64,000 bases of DNA from NCBI GenBank assembly GCA_001600455.1, contig BCKC01000009.1, forward strand, positions 186,001-250,000, read 5' to 3'. The notes under the pieces were generated by a model. The model had not been told where the DNA came from. It searched no databases and saw only the letters and a program-made list of their open reading frames with translations. This document shows, in pieces, positions 11,726 through 27,431 of the stretch. Within the stretch, counting starts at the first letter, position 1, and every line of letters starts with the position of its first letter. A program made the position numbers and the translations under genes. Source of the stretch: Endocalyx cinctus (lineage: Eukaryota > Ascomycota > Sordariomycetes > Amphisphaeriales > Apiosporaceae).

Positions 11726-14167
11726 AGCTTCGGACGAGATGATAAACCAATGATACCCCGACTCGAAATTAATAAAATATTACTCATAGACCAAGAAAAA
11801 AAAATATATATATAAGAAGCTGAGACCTTGGTGATGACTTGTTATCGGAAGCACGGCAGCAGGGATAGGAGCAAACAGGACTTCTAGAAGATTAGTTTTT
11901 TCTGCGGATGCGTATTTGTACTGAGATCTTATTGTCTTAAGAGTAAAAACGGTGGTGGGGCCAGCCAAGTTTACCGTCAGCTTATTACTCCCCGTACCCT
12001 ATTTTTCTTCTTTTTCTTTCCCTTAGCATTACCTTTTTGTTTGGCTGACGTGAGGTGTAAGATATTTTGAAACGGCTCTTGCGCTTATGCATTAGAAAAA
12101 TTTTTCCGTTAATTCATAGACCATGATTATGATGTAAGGGAATAGAATAGAATAGAATACACCACACGAGAGAATTAAGAGGTATGGATACTTTGGTTCA
12201 AGGAGTATTTTCCTATCTGGGACTTATGCAGTATGTCATTTCAACACCGCATTTTTTTCGGGCTAGGTTACCAGGTTAATATGAATACTACGTATTTTTT
12301 ATTTTTATTTTTTTTTTGTTCCTCTCTTTTTATTATTAGAAGAGGATAAAGAGCAAAAATCGAAAGATAAGTTGATATTTTAGGAGCCGTCTTGTATGTT
12401 CTCAGCCTCAACTCAGCCCCTCATCCTTGACCCCATCATAGTTAACGCCATCCTACCTCAAGTCAAAATGGAGGGAATCCTGACTCGATAGGGCCAAACA
12501 GCGCTCGGACTGTCCCGCGTGTGCAGACCTAGTACATACTGAAGGTAGTAAGTAGTAAAGTTTAAGCAAGAGGGTTTGAGCAATATGTAATGAATATTGA
12601 TTTTATACATACATGTGGACATACATATATTCTTCCCGCATTCCTATCATACGCCAAATAACGAGACGAAAAGATTTCGAGCTAATTATAATTGATGGAA
12701 TAGCGATATTACGAGCATTGCCAAACTCTGTTTTCCATATACTACATGATACGCGCCGTTTTACGAATTGCTATCTTTTTCGGAAATTGACCTATTACTA
12801 CTTAGGAATGCGTTAATACGACGTACACGACCACCTGGGTTATACAGACCAATCAGTGCTCGTCAAGTTCGGCGGCTACGAGGCTTGACGGACCTTCGTA
12901 ATGACAGAAAGGTACCGGAATAGTGGATTGTATATAGATTATCAAGGGACTCATTGGATACGTACAAGTATAAGATACCTAAGATACTAGGGTTATAGGG
13001 TATATTATATTACACCATCTTTATTGACCAACCCATATCCACTCTTCAGCCCTTTTTTTTTTTCTTTGTGTGTGTCCAATGCTTGTGTGGTATGGTATGT
13101 ATGGTATGTCAGGGGAGGGGGGATTGCTACTAGGAAAAAAGAGGCTTGCGGGGGAGGTAGTGTATACTATGCCAGGCTCGTACTATGCCTATGTAAATCA
13201 GAAGAGACCCCTCCTTAGATTTTGCTCTGCCCCTCTGTTCAAGGAAAATATAGCGTCACTCTTTCATCTCCATTTTCCCACCCCCTCCTCTCTCTCCTCC
13301 TTTATAAATGTGATTTCTGATGTACCGTCAATTCATCACAGCGCATAAAAGACAATTGAAAAGAGTAAAAAGGGGATGACTTAAAAACTGTTGGTTTTAC
13401 ATTTAGACATTTTATTCTCTAACTCGTCATACTTATCATAACCCATAACTCGTACTCATACTCATACTCACCTTCATATAAATATATATTTAATCTATCC
13501 CAGTTTACGTGCTTATAAAGGTTGCCTTTACGTACCTAATACTTACTTACCTCATATCAAGTTGCATACGAAATCCACACATTACGTGCGTGCATACCCG
13601 TGGATACACACCCATATCACTCACCTTTTTCATATAATAAAATAGCCTTTCGTTAGGTTACGCTACCTGCATCTACTACATTCATTCCTACACAGCCTGC
13701 TTCTACAAATATCATCCACAGCCGACAAAATCTTTTTTTTTTTTTTGTTTTAAAAAAAAAATACAATCCAAAGTGTTGCGATTCCCTTTATAGAGAAAAG
13801 CTTGTATTGCTTCTTCTTATATTTGATACCTTATATTTATCTATCCCTCTTAGTCTCCCTATATACCCTTCTCCCGTCTTTCATTCTTTATTTTGATTAA
13901 TGACGGAGAAGACTCTTTGATAAAAAAAAAAAAAAAAAAACGAACCTTGCTTTATTCCTATAGCTTCTATTCTAGTCTTATTCCTCCGGTCCTCTTTTTT
14001 TTTTTTTTTATCGTTCAACGTCCCAACGTTTGCCGGCTTCTTTCTACTTGGATATCCCAACTACCTTAGACTCGACCGTGTTTGACACCCGAACATCGTT
14101 TCCCGTTCCTTATAAACTAAACACGACGATCAATATAGTGTGGGTGCGATCAGATTAGATATTCGCA
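11726..14167. other. Intergenic; long leader and promoter region of the MAP kinase gene
   Basis: 2.4 kb with no supported gene. There is a short GAATA repeat near 12144-12158. Many homopolymer runs occur (T runs near 13050, 13730 and 13997; A run near 13922), clustered in the last 500 bp before the kinase start. Small frames at 12613-12816 and 13024-13348 look like chance. Confidence 0.55.
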
Positions 14168-15840
<1,673 letters not shown>

Positions 15841-16754
15841 AATGGATCTATTTCTATGTCTTCCTCCAATAATTATCTTCTGGCTCGAGGTAAGGGGGTA
15901 GGTCGGTATTAATGTTCTTGATAAAAAAATTTCCAATGGAGAAGCGATGGAGCTGAAAAGTTGCTTTCTGGTGTTTTCTTTTATATCGATGACGAGGAAC
16001 GGGAGTAATCAACTCGAGCAGTATCTAAAAACGAACAAATGAACATATTGAGAGAGGAAGAGAGAAGAGAGAAAGTAAAGCGAAGGGAGGGAGGGGGAAG
16101 ACGGACTTCCCTGGATAGCTTGGTCGGTGGTAGTACTGCATCCTCTCCTCTTTTTTTTTTTCGACTAGACAAGACGCAAGACCCAGCCTATATTGGGGAA
16201 AGAGAAAGAAGTCTGTTTCTATTTTTGGAACATCGATAACGACGAAATTGAGTACGTCGTTATTTTTTTTTTTTTTTTTTTGAAAAGAAAAACTCTCAAA
16301 CAAACCATACACTTTTTATTAGTAGGTTATAGAAGAATTGGGTATGCTATTTTTTCTTCTTATTACTACTACTATATACGTACTAGAAAACTTCGTATCT
16401 GGCTAGAATGAATAAGACGAGACATCGCTGAAATAAACCTGATCTCCTGACTACTTGGATGAGAGGCAATAGAGATGAGACGGAGCCAGGCGCTTGTGTT
16501 TTTTTATGGCTGGATTTGATCGACTCTCTATTCCTCTACATGTATACTGAAAAGATGATCAAAGATCCTCGGATCAATATGATCTGTTATGCAATGTCTT
16601 CCCATCCATCCATCTCGATAGAAGATCAAGCATCATTGGAGAGCCACGAGATTTTCTATCCGCCCAGCTGATCGAACGAAATGTAAAAAGAGTTTCACGA
16701 CGCGAGTTCTATTTTCACCTACCCCTTTGAGTCAACGAGGATTATCTATCTATC

Positions 16755-16779
16755 AGTCGGTCGGTCGGTCAGTCAGTCG
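16755..16779. repeat. CGGT/CAGT tetranucleotide repeat
   Basis: Six imperfect CGGT/CAGT units. A similar TGAC-unit run appears at about 17477-17499 in the same spacer. Confidence 0.75.
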
Positions 16780-17705
16780 CACAAGGACGAAGGCAGGCTG
16801 GCAGTTGATCTGGCCCCCAACTCACATACCGCCCACCCCTCTCTTCCGTAACTCTCTATCGTATTCTCTTCTCTTACCCATGAAACAGAATAATAACATT
16901 TGAAAAAAAAAAAAAAAAAAAATGGCGTACTAATGGGATAGCCAATGAACCGTAGCTTACTCTCCTTGGGACTTTTCTTTGTACGAATCATGAATAAGAG
17001 GGAGGGAGAGGGAGCGGGGAAAATGATTGAGCGGTTGAAAAGAAACAAAAAATTTCCTTAACCGCCCAACCCAAGAGTAAAGGGACGTATCTTTTTTGTA
17101 TATTGGGTGGTAGAGGGTGGATCGCTGCTGCGTTTCGTGTTTCGTTTTTATCGCCGTGTGGAATAAACCAAACTGCTTATTTTGTTTTCATTTTCTTTGA
17201 ACTCATTTTAAAATCTACTCGGCTAAGTCTGGTAAATGACTTTTGAACGCAAGGGATGAAATTACGTCTCTTTTCATGTTATTACTGCGAGGGATGAGAA
17301 AAGCCGAAATTACATTGGAGTCAAGTCGTAGTTAACTGGAAAACCGTTGTTGACTACTGCTCGAAACTCTTTCATTGCGCATGATTCTTCACTCAAAGAG
17401 ATTTTCAGAATAGAATAATATAATATAATATATATATACATTGGATCTCTATCTATATCAAGACTTCTTCCGCCTGACTGACGGACTGACTGACTGACTT
17501 GATGTATTAGCTCAACTAAGAAAGGAGCTATATGAATAAAAAAAAAAAAGGAAGGGGGTATAATAATAATCACCGATCCTCCTATAATATCTAAGTAATG
17601 AGTGAATGAGAAAGTAATAATAATAAAAGAAGTAATAATGCCAATGCCCTGTGGTTGTTTTTCCACTTTGAAAAAATAAAAAAAAGATTTGTATACCCCC
17701 CCTTC

Positions 17706-17732
17706 AAAAAAAAAAAAAAAAAAAAAAAAAAA
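17706..17732. repeat. 27-bp poly(A) tract
   Basis: An uninterrupted A run about 120 bp beyond the stop of the minus-strand DUF3455 gene. Length in an assembly may be unreliable. Confidence 0.85.
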
Positions 17733-17852
17733 TGTAACGCCTTATTTCCCCTCTTTGAGTCGCAATCTCCCCCCACGATTAATTTAGGAAAATATATTCA
17801 TCGTTCAAAAATATTCCGTTCCCCTGTCCCTCATCTCATCTCGAGGCCAAAT

Positions 17853-18756
17853 TTAGCCGTAAATCCAGTACTGCGCCGCGTACGGCACGCTCTGGGCGTC
17901 CCCGTCGGCCGCGCAAGCGCCGAAGTTGCCTCCGGCCGTCTCGACGCGGTAGACGTAGCTCGCGCCGACGGACCCGCCCTTATTTCCGAGCGCGAGCCAA
18001 TCGACGGCGCCCTCGTCGCTCAAGCCGCGGTCGGCCGTCGTCGGGGCCTTGATACCGAGATCCTTCTTGCCCTTGAACAGCTCGGCGGGGGCGCCCGCGG
18101 ACAGGTCAAACGTCGGGACGTTGGCGTCGTCGAAGAAGTGGTGGCCGACGAACCGGAGCGGCGTCGCGAGGTCCGTCAGGGAAAGTTCCGCGGGGGCCGG
18201 GAAGGGCGTCGTCGCGTCCGCGGCGTTGGGCACGGCGCTGCTGCTGGTGGCGAGGTTCAGGGGCAGCTCCGTCTCCCGTAGGACGCGGGACGGGAGGGCC
18301 GCGAAGGCGGCCGAGGAGAGGGCGTCGGGCCCGGTGGAGGGGAATAGGCCGGTGATGTCCCAGAGCACGGCGAGGGCGCCGATGGAGGAGGCCGCTCCGT
18401 TGACGCACGTGTAGTTCTGGATACCGTGGCCGACGAGGATATGTTTGAGGGTCAAGTTCCCGGGGCTAGGCAGTTGAGTGGTACCTATAAATTTTTTTTC
18501 CTTCACGTTAGTTTCTCGGAACTTTTTTTTTTCATACGTCTAGGGAAATTCGACGTTTTCTCAAAAGAATGGCTGGCTACTTACTGCCGTCGGTGGTGGG
18601 GAGTGTAGGAGTTGCGGCCGTAGCTGATGGCTCGGACGTCGCGGCTGGGGGCACCGGTAGGGAGGGATCGCTGCTGTTACCGCAACGACGCCTGAGGGGC
18701 GAGGCGTTGGTGAAGGCCAGGGCCGAGAGGAAGATGAGTAGACTTCGAGGCTGCAT
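17853..18756 (-). CDS. Secreted DUF3455 (malate-dehydrogenase-like) protein
   Basis: Predicted exons run 18756-18585 and 18484-17853 on the minus strand, 267 residues. The donor GTAAGT and acceptor TATAG are canonical and join TTDG|STTQLPSP in frame. The first 18 residues (MQPRSLLIFLSALAFTNA) form a clear signal peptide. A Ser/Thr/Pro-rich linker follows, then the domain with HILVGHGIQNYTC near its start, a DLATPLRFVGHHFFDD segment in the middle and VDWLALGNKGG…YVYRVETAGG near the end. These are the conserved blocks of the fungal DUF3455 family, often mislabelled malate dehydrogenase although no NAD fold is present. Its biochemical function is unknown. GC content is much higher than in the flanking DNA. 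It is probably extracellular or cell-wall associated. Confidence 0.85.
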
Positions 18757-21700
18757 TGTGTTGAGGAGCTTCGATGCTGGGTGATAAGTCTAGGAGAGGT
18801 ATAGAGAATGTAGATCTGAACCAAAAATTTGGGATCAGAAGGGAAGGGGGGGCCAGGAAATAAAAAGAGTTTTTTATTTTTTATTTTCTTCTTTTTTTTT
18901 TTTTTTGCCTCTACCCTGAAGAAATCTATTTTTCGACACACTGTTTCTCAACCGGTACGTATATTATGTAGTATATGTAGCTAGCTAATGCGAGAGCAGT
19001 GGAGTGCGGATGGTAGCGTTGCAGGAAGACGAACAAGGATATGCCCGGGCGGTAGCTGAGGTGGTACGCGAGAAAAAAAAATAAAAAAGAGTATTGTAAT
19101 AAAATGGATCGAGACCCGTGCGAGTGGCCTACGGGCGCTTATAAGAATAGCAATATATAATGTATACTATACTATACTATACGTATATAGTATATAGAAC
19201 GATGTGTATATGCAAGATTGAGGCTTCCCGAGCCGAGATTAGAAGGGAAATAGAGGAAAGGCGAAGAATAGTAGAGGTCAAATAAGGCGGCGGGGAAAAT
19301 AAAGAAGAAAGGAAATAAACGAAGACGGTTGGCTACGAAATGATGAGAGCTATCTCGAAGTTGAAGGGATTCAGCTTTGATTTAAATCTTCGAAGATTCG
19401 AGTTACCTACCTACATACCTAGCTTCCTACCTTTAGAGATCTAACCTAGTCACTGTCTTTTTTTTTTTTTTTTTTGATTATTCTCTGCCACGGAGCATCT
19501 CCCAACTCAACCGCCTATCTAGTTGGTTCTCTTATCTTCATGCTGAGGTCCTGGATCTCTATAGTTAGATTGATTTTTTTTTGGGCTACGCTGAGTAGTC
19601 CTGCAAGGGGGGTGGAAGCAAGGGCACAGTCAAAGACTTGAGGAATCAAAAAATCATCCTCCGCCCCCATGTCACGGATACTACTGTGTAAGTGCTAAGT
19701 AGTATGTAGATTCCACGCTAAGTCATCGTAATGACACCGTCGTGTAAACTCCTCGACGATATACTGTGCGTACATGCGTGTATTCTATGTGTAATAGAAC
19801 CGAGGGTGTGCAGATGTACGACGCAAGTGTACGTGGGAAAAGTCTTACTGCGAAGCATATTTCCTTGGCAAAGAAATTGGTTATGAACCTCATGATCTGG
19901 GGGTGGACGGCAGGACGGGTGGGATACGACCAATAGAGAGATTTCCAGAGTCGTATTTCGAACAAGGATGCTGGAAAAAGGCTGGGTCTGGGGATAACAA
20001 AGTGAGAAAAAGTTTAGTTTAGCTGTAAACCCCTGCATATCGAGCGAAGGTGGTAATTTCTTTAGGGAAAGTAGTACACGATACAGGAAATAAAGGAAAA
20101 TAAGTGAATGAAGAGGGAGGGAAACAAATATAAGCCACTCGGGTAACTAAGTAGCCGACTTTTTCTTTTTTTAATTTGTTTAAAGCTGACTTTATAACAC
20201 TACTCACTCCTACGGTCATATGGCTTATAAGCTCACCTGTTCGTCTTAACGGCGATGGTGTCAGCAATGTTAGTAGTGTAGTCTAAATCAACACTTGGAG
20301 GAATGAAAATAGAAACAAGGAGGGGAGGATACGATGAATAATAGAACGAAGGTTATTAGAGGGGCTCGGGTAAACTGGCAACGCTATTCAAAGAATAGTG
20401 CCATCACAAAGCACAAATCCTACTGTTTTTAGATCTTCCAGGGTCTTTCTAAGACTCTTAGTATATTTTATTATGGACGGTATTCTGATGTGGGTTCTAT
20501 TCTTATTTTCTCCGCTTAATTAAACTTGTTCTGAGGAATCAAAGGAGGGGTTGAATCAACGTCTTCTGAGAAAATTCAATATATCTCATTGTGAAAATCA
20601 GGTTTTGTTTCAATCAATTCCAAAATAATGTGGCATATCTGAATATATATCTAACCTAGGTATATGTATATATATGAATGGCAAAATTGGATTACGGACG
20701 CGCCCTCTCGTTGCAGGCGCGGCTGCTACTCTTTCTCTCGCTCTCCAACCGCCTCGATTTTGATTCGCTATTTTCTTCGGTGAGTCGTATTCTCATACCC
20801 GTCGACGGTAGTATTGGTTTATCATATTGAGTAGTAGTATAGAAATAAGAGAATCTCTGACTGGTCACATAGCCGACCCTCCAGTACGCATGCGCCCATA
20901 GTGCGTCGCATAGATATGAATTATCCGCTTTCGAAGCAACACCAGATAGGCTAGCTACTTTAGAATTCAAAGAACTTGATTTATTTGGCAGGCAGACGGG
21001 CGGATAGACAGGATGCTTCAGAAAACGTGCGTGCGAATGAGTATACTCAATCTTTACTCTTTATCAAAGTCTTGTTATCTGTATCTTTATTTTTATTTCT
21101 TATCTGGATATCCCAATTGTCTGTAACCTTGGGCCGCGATCCGTTCCCCCACTAGACCATTCTCATTTGATACTACTTATCCCTAAGAGGCTCAACCCTT
21201 TCTCTAGACCCAAAGGAGTATCTTTAAACTCTGAAAGAATACTTTCTAGGTGTTCGGATTGACAGGATACTCATCCTTTCGGAAAAATTAAGAATCCTTT
21301 GGCTCATATTCCAGGCGAATTTACATAGTGGAATAATACACCAACCCAGTCAACCCTACCTGAAACCATTTGTCAATATATGTCCGGGAGGCACAGATTT
21401 TTTTTTTTTTTATGAAAATTCTTCTGTCCAATGTTTGCAGAAAAAAAATGTTAAAAAGAGAATGTTTCAATCCCAGATCACCAATGATGAACATTTAGTC
21501 GTTTGATGTTTCGTTCCACGCAAAGGATGCGCACGGTTGCTTTCATTAACCTGACAAAACCCCGGATAGTTGCTCATCATTATCAACACCCAAATAAATT
21601 CCCCCACGATCTGACAAGCAAAAAAAAAAAAAAAAACTTCATCAGGCTGCTACGTTAAATAAATTACTCTTTGACCACCGATAAAGTATGTTCTTTTGTT

Positions 21701-24262
21701 AATGAAACGTGGTCTGCATATCGTACCAAATAACCTGGTTTATAACCAGCCCTATTTCATTTATCTCGTCCTTTTCATAGTCCCGTCCCTCCGGTAAACT
21801 CTTGAAAACGTGCTGTTTGATGTTCACATGGGGCTTGTTTTTACACTTTAACATCTTTTAGTATAGATGAATGTTACTTTACGCTATGACCTCAGCGACG
21901 AGATACGAGATACTGTTATTTAATTGCTCATGAGCATGCGTGTAGACGTAAGGGGGTTTACAATTAGACTAGCAAAGTATTGTCTGGCACCTCAGTTGCG
22001 AAACACAACCCTTCTACCGCTGAATTCAATCCATAATTTAAGACGACAAGAAAATCATCGCCAATACGATCAGCGATCATCAAGGGCCTGCCAGCGCTTC
22101 CAGCAAACCGGTAACGGCATCGTGGCGTTTTCTCGGCACGTCGGCCAATTATGCTAGTTAATAAGCCTGCCACTGTCAATCCATCTTTGCCATTACAGAA
22201 TGTCATTACATAGCTACTGATAGGTAGTCCTTACTTAAGTATACCTACGCTTGCTATCTATCGTATGATTACTGCATATTCGTGCACGGAAGTTGCATGG
22301 TATATTGCTTTTTGCCTACTGTGTATATCACTGTCCAAGACTATGTGTTACCGCATCTTTTTCTGTGTATTCATCGGCTCGCGTCCTAAGCGTCCGAACT
22401 TTTCTTTTTATCCTGGTAGTATAGAAAACCTGCCTGTCAGCTAGGGACCAGAAGAAGAAGAGAAAGAAAAAAAAAGTGGTGAAAAAAGAAACCAGCGTCG
22501 CTTCGTGGCGTAAGTCGGCCCAATCATAGTCATCCTGGCCGGAATTATGGTACGCCGGGCGCTTATACCCTGCGGATACCTCTTGGCCGAGCTGGGTGGC
22601 TGGGTGGCTGAACCGGGAAGGTCCCTTTTGTGGTCGAGGGTTCTCTCGGAATGCTACTGTACCGTTGCAGTATTGCCTTAGTCCTGCATTCTAGGCGTAT
22701 CGTGGCCAGAAAAAACAGAGAGTTGCTCATTTACGATGCATCCGAGACGCGTATACTAGGACTCAATTTCTTTCGGCTGTTTTTATTCTGCATGTGCTGA
22801 CTCGAATAGAAGAATAAAAATAAAATAAAATTCCAGCTTCATTTTCACATGACCTCACTTGAATGCGGTCTGTAGCCAACTATAGGCAGATATTTTTCTG
22901 TTGTGAATGCAGCTGTCAGTTCGCTACCTATTATTAATGCATAGACAATCTGCCATAGGTTAACACGTATGCTGCCAAATTATAGCAACCTTGCTTCCTG
23001 TACCCGCCGAGTTGCATTGCTTATGATTGTTGATGAGTCAACGGCGATGTGTTCCCATATAAGGCTCGCCATGCATACATATTAGACACCAATGCGGCAC
23101 TGAGCCATTGTTTATTGACGATCTAGTGAGTGGAAATAACGGGTTTTCCTCATGAAGGAAAGCGACGCCTGATCATGATATGTAAAAGAACGGGGGCGAT
23201 CAATCCAAAGACTTGAGACTATCCATTCTCTCCTAGCTACGTAGTTCGTGTATGGCGGGATTGTAGGACTGCGGGAGTGCGTATCGCCACTTTTCCTAGC
23301 AATGTCAGCCTCCTAGCTCTCGAGAAACATCCTCATCAAATACACGGCGATGTTTTGGTCGGTGACGTGACCATGTTTATGTTCAAATAGCGTCCGGGGA
23401 TCTCTCCGTAAACCCCATCCTTGGATAAGTACCTAGGCAGCTAGGTAGTCAGTCATTGTTTCCCTGCACTATAACTAAAGAACATAGGTACTGCCAGAGA
23501 GATCGTCGGGAGATCACCCTCTCCAACCCTTCTACTCCTAGTATACTAGCTCTGATTGGGAGTTGAGCAAAGTTAGAAGAGAGCTCCAGTAATGACGCAT
23601 CTGTTATCCATTTAAAGAATTATTATAGACAACACAGAACCTAAAATTAACCCCTATCCCCCCTCATCCGAAATTTCGCAGCTCTGTGACATGGCTGCAC
23701 GCTAAATTAGATTGCATTGAAGAAATTCCTCAAATCCAATTCTGGAGTGTATACACACTAGAACGAAGGCCTCTCGTCTTTCCCGCTAGGGCATCCCTTA
23801 CCGAATCTCGAAAATGCCGGCTCGCCCGCGATTGGTGAACCTTCAAATTCGTATTTCAAGAATCAGGGGCGTTGACAACCTCGTATTTACACGGACCTTC
23901 ATAATAACCTGTATCAGCGTGTGATAGTCAAGTCACAGGGCATAGTCGATATTGAACTTTACTAACTCTACCGAAAGAAGTCTGGTCTGCCTGTCCTTTC
24001 AATTATATTCAAGCTAAGCATAAGAGAGAATCTTTCTGTCACTCAAGTTTAACCAGCTCGTCCGAAACCAACCTAAAATAAATGTATTATTGTTTCCTAT
24101 AGATCTAACCCTGTCAGGGTCATGAATATGACTTTTGGGACTTGTAGACTTCGTTCTCTCGACTCTGGCATATTTTCGAGTCTATATTTCTTATTTGTCA
24201 CATTACCGAATATTTTATATATGTTCAACGAATCATAGACCAAGTGGTGGTCTTCTTTTGAA

Positions 24263-24469
24263 CTAACCACCTCTCGGTGTTGGTGCCAGGCTTAGTAGCC
24301 TTAATCCGAAAATTGGTTGGGGATAAATCTTATGAGTAAGATGTCTTGAAGTCAAATTGTCACCAGAGGTATAATATTCACCCTCGAAGTAAATATGGTC
24401 TTTGGTAAAGCGAATTATTCGGTGTAGAGCCAGCCGCTCCTGGAAAGGTCCGGGGCTGAAGACGCCCAT
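24263..24469 (-). pseudogene. HET-domain protein remnant
   Basis: The minus strand encodes FQERLALHRIIRFTKDHIYFE. This matches the pattern R-G-W-x-F-Q-E-R-x-L-x-x-R-x-L-x-F-T-x-D-x-x-x-F-E-C that follows the heterokaryon-incompatibility (HET) core. The expected W before FQER is replaced by a short insertion, and the C after FE is G. The frame closes after another 30 or so residues. Upstream, where the HET core should be, every frame is broken by stops. A decayed gene is therefore more likely than a spliced one. HET proteins trigger cell death on fusion of unlike individuals. The identification rests on one motif. Confidence 0.4.
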
Positions 24470-27431
24470 AATCTACATCTACCTGCTCTGCTCGTAGCCC
24501 AACGTCACACGCTGCTCTTGTCTGCTGAGTGTGCCAGGAAGATGAACATGTTCTTATTTCCCTTATCTTCACCTCCTATATTTAGGATACACTTGGGAGA
24601 AGTTTGGGAATCAAATAAGGACTTGAACTTGACATTTCTTAGAGTCATTACGTCAACCACTCGATTAATCTCCCTAGATTGACCTTTTCACCTTTCAGGG
24701 GGTTTAAAAGTCTCGTGTATGTATGTTGTTCACGTGAAAGGTCAATGCATCAGTAGAAAGCTGCAATGAGGAACTATCATGACGTCGCGTCTTGGATTGT
24801 GTGGGTATCTGCGTCCAGTAGACGATTTATCTCAAACTTTGGGGGAAGTAATGATTAGATTTTCCAAATCCTCGAACAAAACACAGCTCCAATAAGTATT
24901 AGATTCATCTCATCACTGGGACTAATATCGACGCCTCAGTCTATGTAATTTAAGATAATTTGTAGGTCGTGCAGACTCTTTCCGGTGTGTGTAGAAATTC
25001 TTCGTCCTCGAAATATCGATAGCCGTCCTCGTTCTATCATAGTATTCGAAGCTAATCGTCTTGTAACAATCATCCAAGATAGGTAAACACGACACGTATG
25101 AGTTTCCAGGGCCGTCCTACGGCGGTTCACTGGCGGAAATGTGTCCAATATCTCAACCTAATGCCACAGGAAATAGAAATCTTCTTCCATGATCTCGGTA
25201 CATTCAGTCATGATGATTATGCAAACTCAGAATACATAAAAATGACACTAGGTAGAAGGGTCAGTAAAGAAGGCTGATATGTATTCTCTTCGCCCTTATT
25301 CGATCACTCCTACGAAGAGTAATATAAGTCTCACTTGAGTATCTTAATGTATGCCTTCGGAAGACTACGGAAAACGGCATGACCACATGTGCTGTTAATT
25401 ATTTCGTATATTATGATCTCGATAAGACCTCTCGACTAGTGAATATATAGTAGAGATGTCAAAGTCTATAGGCATCGCCTGGATGTTTGAAGCATTCACC
25501 AGCATATGACAGGTTATATAACGAAGGACACTGCTAGTTGGAGAAATGAGATATGGGTTTTAAGTAAGAAAAGGCGACCGAATGTTTTCAGTTTCCTTAG
25601 AGCTGGAAATACAGCGAGCCTATATAGGTGAACAATATATGATAGCCAAGGCACCATGCTCTCCTTTTATTTTCCCTTCCCCTTAAAAATATAAGGTAAT
25701 AGATGAGATATGAATTCCACTTTGTTTTAATTTCGGATTAAATCATGACTTCGCTGTTTTTTTACGTGTTCCCTTTTTGTTTGTCCTTTGGGTATAGTGT
25801 TGTGGTAGCTGATTAAGACTTATGCAAATCGACGAAATGAATCTCGGAGAAGGAGAGCATTTGAAATCTAAAAACTTGCGTGGGAGATTGGCTTATTCTA
25901 TCTCTACTAATAATATTGATTGATATAACGTTAACGTGGGCACTCAGAGCACGCAACGCGGTAGACTTTGACCCAAATTGCCAGAGAACGTCTCTACACT
26001 CCAGTGCCCAAATTTCACGAAATAAATAAGAATATCTATCACATCTGATCATATGAGGATCATAAATTATGAATTTCTTCAAGCTTAACTTGCCTCTGGC
26101 GCTAGCTTGCAGACGACCGCGATTTTACTTAAACCCCTATTCCTACGCTCATCATTTTTCCTTTTTTAAATAAGACCATCCGCTTACATGGCTTTAAGAG
26201 AGCATTAACATGGCCCTATGTATTATGAATACCCTTATACGCCAGCGACAACTGATGTAGATACACTGGCCACTGTATTTGCCATCTTCCATTGTTAGGT
26301 AAGTATCGCTTGTTACGTATCAACATTAACCCTAGCCCGAAACATGCTCAGTGCGACGACATTTCAAATCCAGAATCCAGAATCTACAAGATAACAGCCA
26401 TGATACTTCATCACGTCAATCTGTGTTCATCCAAAATTCAATAGGTCGGTGCCATATTCCTCGTTGTCTCAATTATTGGCGAATTGGGAGCCTAGGTAGC
26501 TACTTGCTATGCCCTTACGCGATTCCACTACACGACCGTCCTCGCTATAAGCAAAAGCGCAGCCCCAGGGTAGGCTTCTATGGGTGAAATATTAATACGG
26601 CTAATTTTCGCATTGATTCGACACCGTTCCTGTTGATGAGAATGTGCGGGGACCATCTGTCGTTGGGGTATGATGGAGAAACCTGAATCACGAACTTCAG
26701 GATCATAAAAAGGAAACTATAGATCATAAGTCACCCCAAAACAAAGTTGGAGATTTGAAATTTCTTCTCGTCAATTCATACCGGTGATACGTTGCGAGCT
26801 CTGCATTGGGGCGAAGTGCAGAGGGATGAACGCCACTGATGCGACGCCATGTCCGTCCATTCTTCCCTTATCGTACATACTCACGGGCATTAGGTCTGGA
26901 TTATAGGTGCATAGGTATAAAGAAAACCGGATGATGGCGATGTATGTAGAAAATTGTAGGTATGTATCTGCATCGAAAGAGATATTCTCGGTCACCAGCT
27001 GACGTGCTGCTCTAATGACACCTACCGCATCTTATAGATAACCATCGACGAAGTCGCGATGTTGATGCATATATGCCCTTCAATCTCTCTCACTAGGACC
27101 ACACAGCTGCTCAAAGCGAGAAGTTAGGAGATCGACCTGAACACAATATGGCAACGGACATTCTCTCTTGCATTCCTTCGAGTATATATGGAACGTTCTG
27201 ATTAGAACGAGACCCTCGGTCGGGAGAAAACGGGCGGAATTCCTTTAAGCGGGTTTCGCACATTCGTCGAGTTAGATATAATCAGTCGACAGACTATTAT
27301 GAGACTTCATCGCATTGACGTCAACCGTCAAAACTGGAAGTTATCATCATCTATATTGCTTAGCAGCAAAGAGTTGATGTTGAAAAATTATGTAAAGCAA
27401 ATATGTCATTTCGGCAGGCGACCAGCTTTAT

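Larger units (their letters stand above)
15841..17852. other. Intergenic, low-complexity rich
   Basis: 2.0 kb with no supported gene between the kinase and the convergently oriented DUF3455 gene. It is unusually rich in simple repeats: poly(T) at about 16262-16280, poly(A) at about 16904-16921, tetranucleotide CGGT/CAGT and TGAC runs near 16755-16779 and 17477-17499, ATAAT-type repeats near 17410-17440 and a 27-A run at 17706-17732. Confidence 0.6.

Noticed and set aside
13024..13348. Overlapping plus-strand frames of 64 and 92 codons
   Set aside because: Made largely of low-complexity T-rich and GGTATGT-repeat sequence; no family resemblance.
17655..18281. 208-codon plus-strand frame starting in the poly(A) region
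   Set aside because: Antisense to the DUF3455 gene; begins with a poly-Lys stretch read from poly(A).
21964..22206. 80-codon minus-strand frame with protein-like composition
   Set aside because: No family motif, no splice-compatible neighbours and no promoter or stop context; could not be distinguished from chance.
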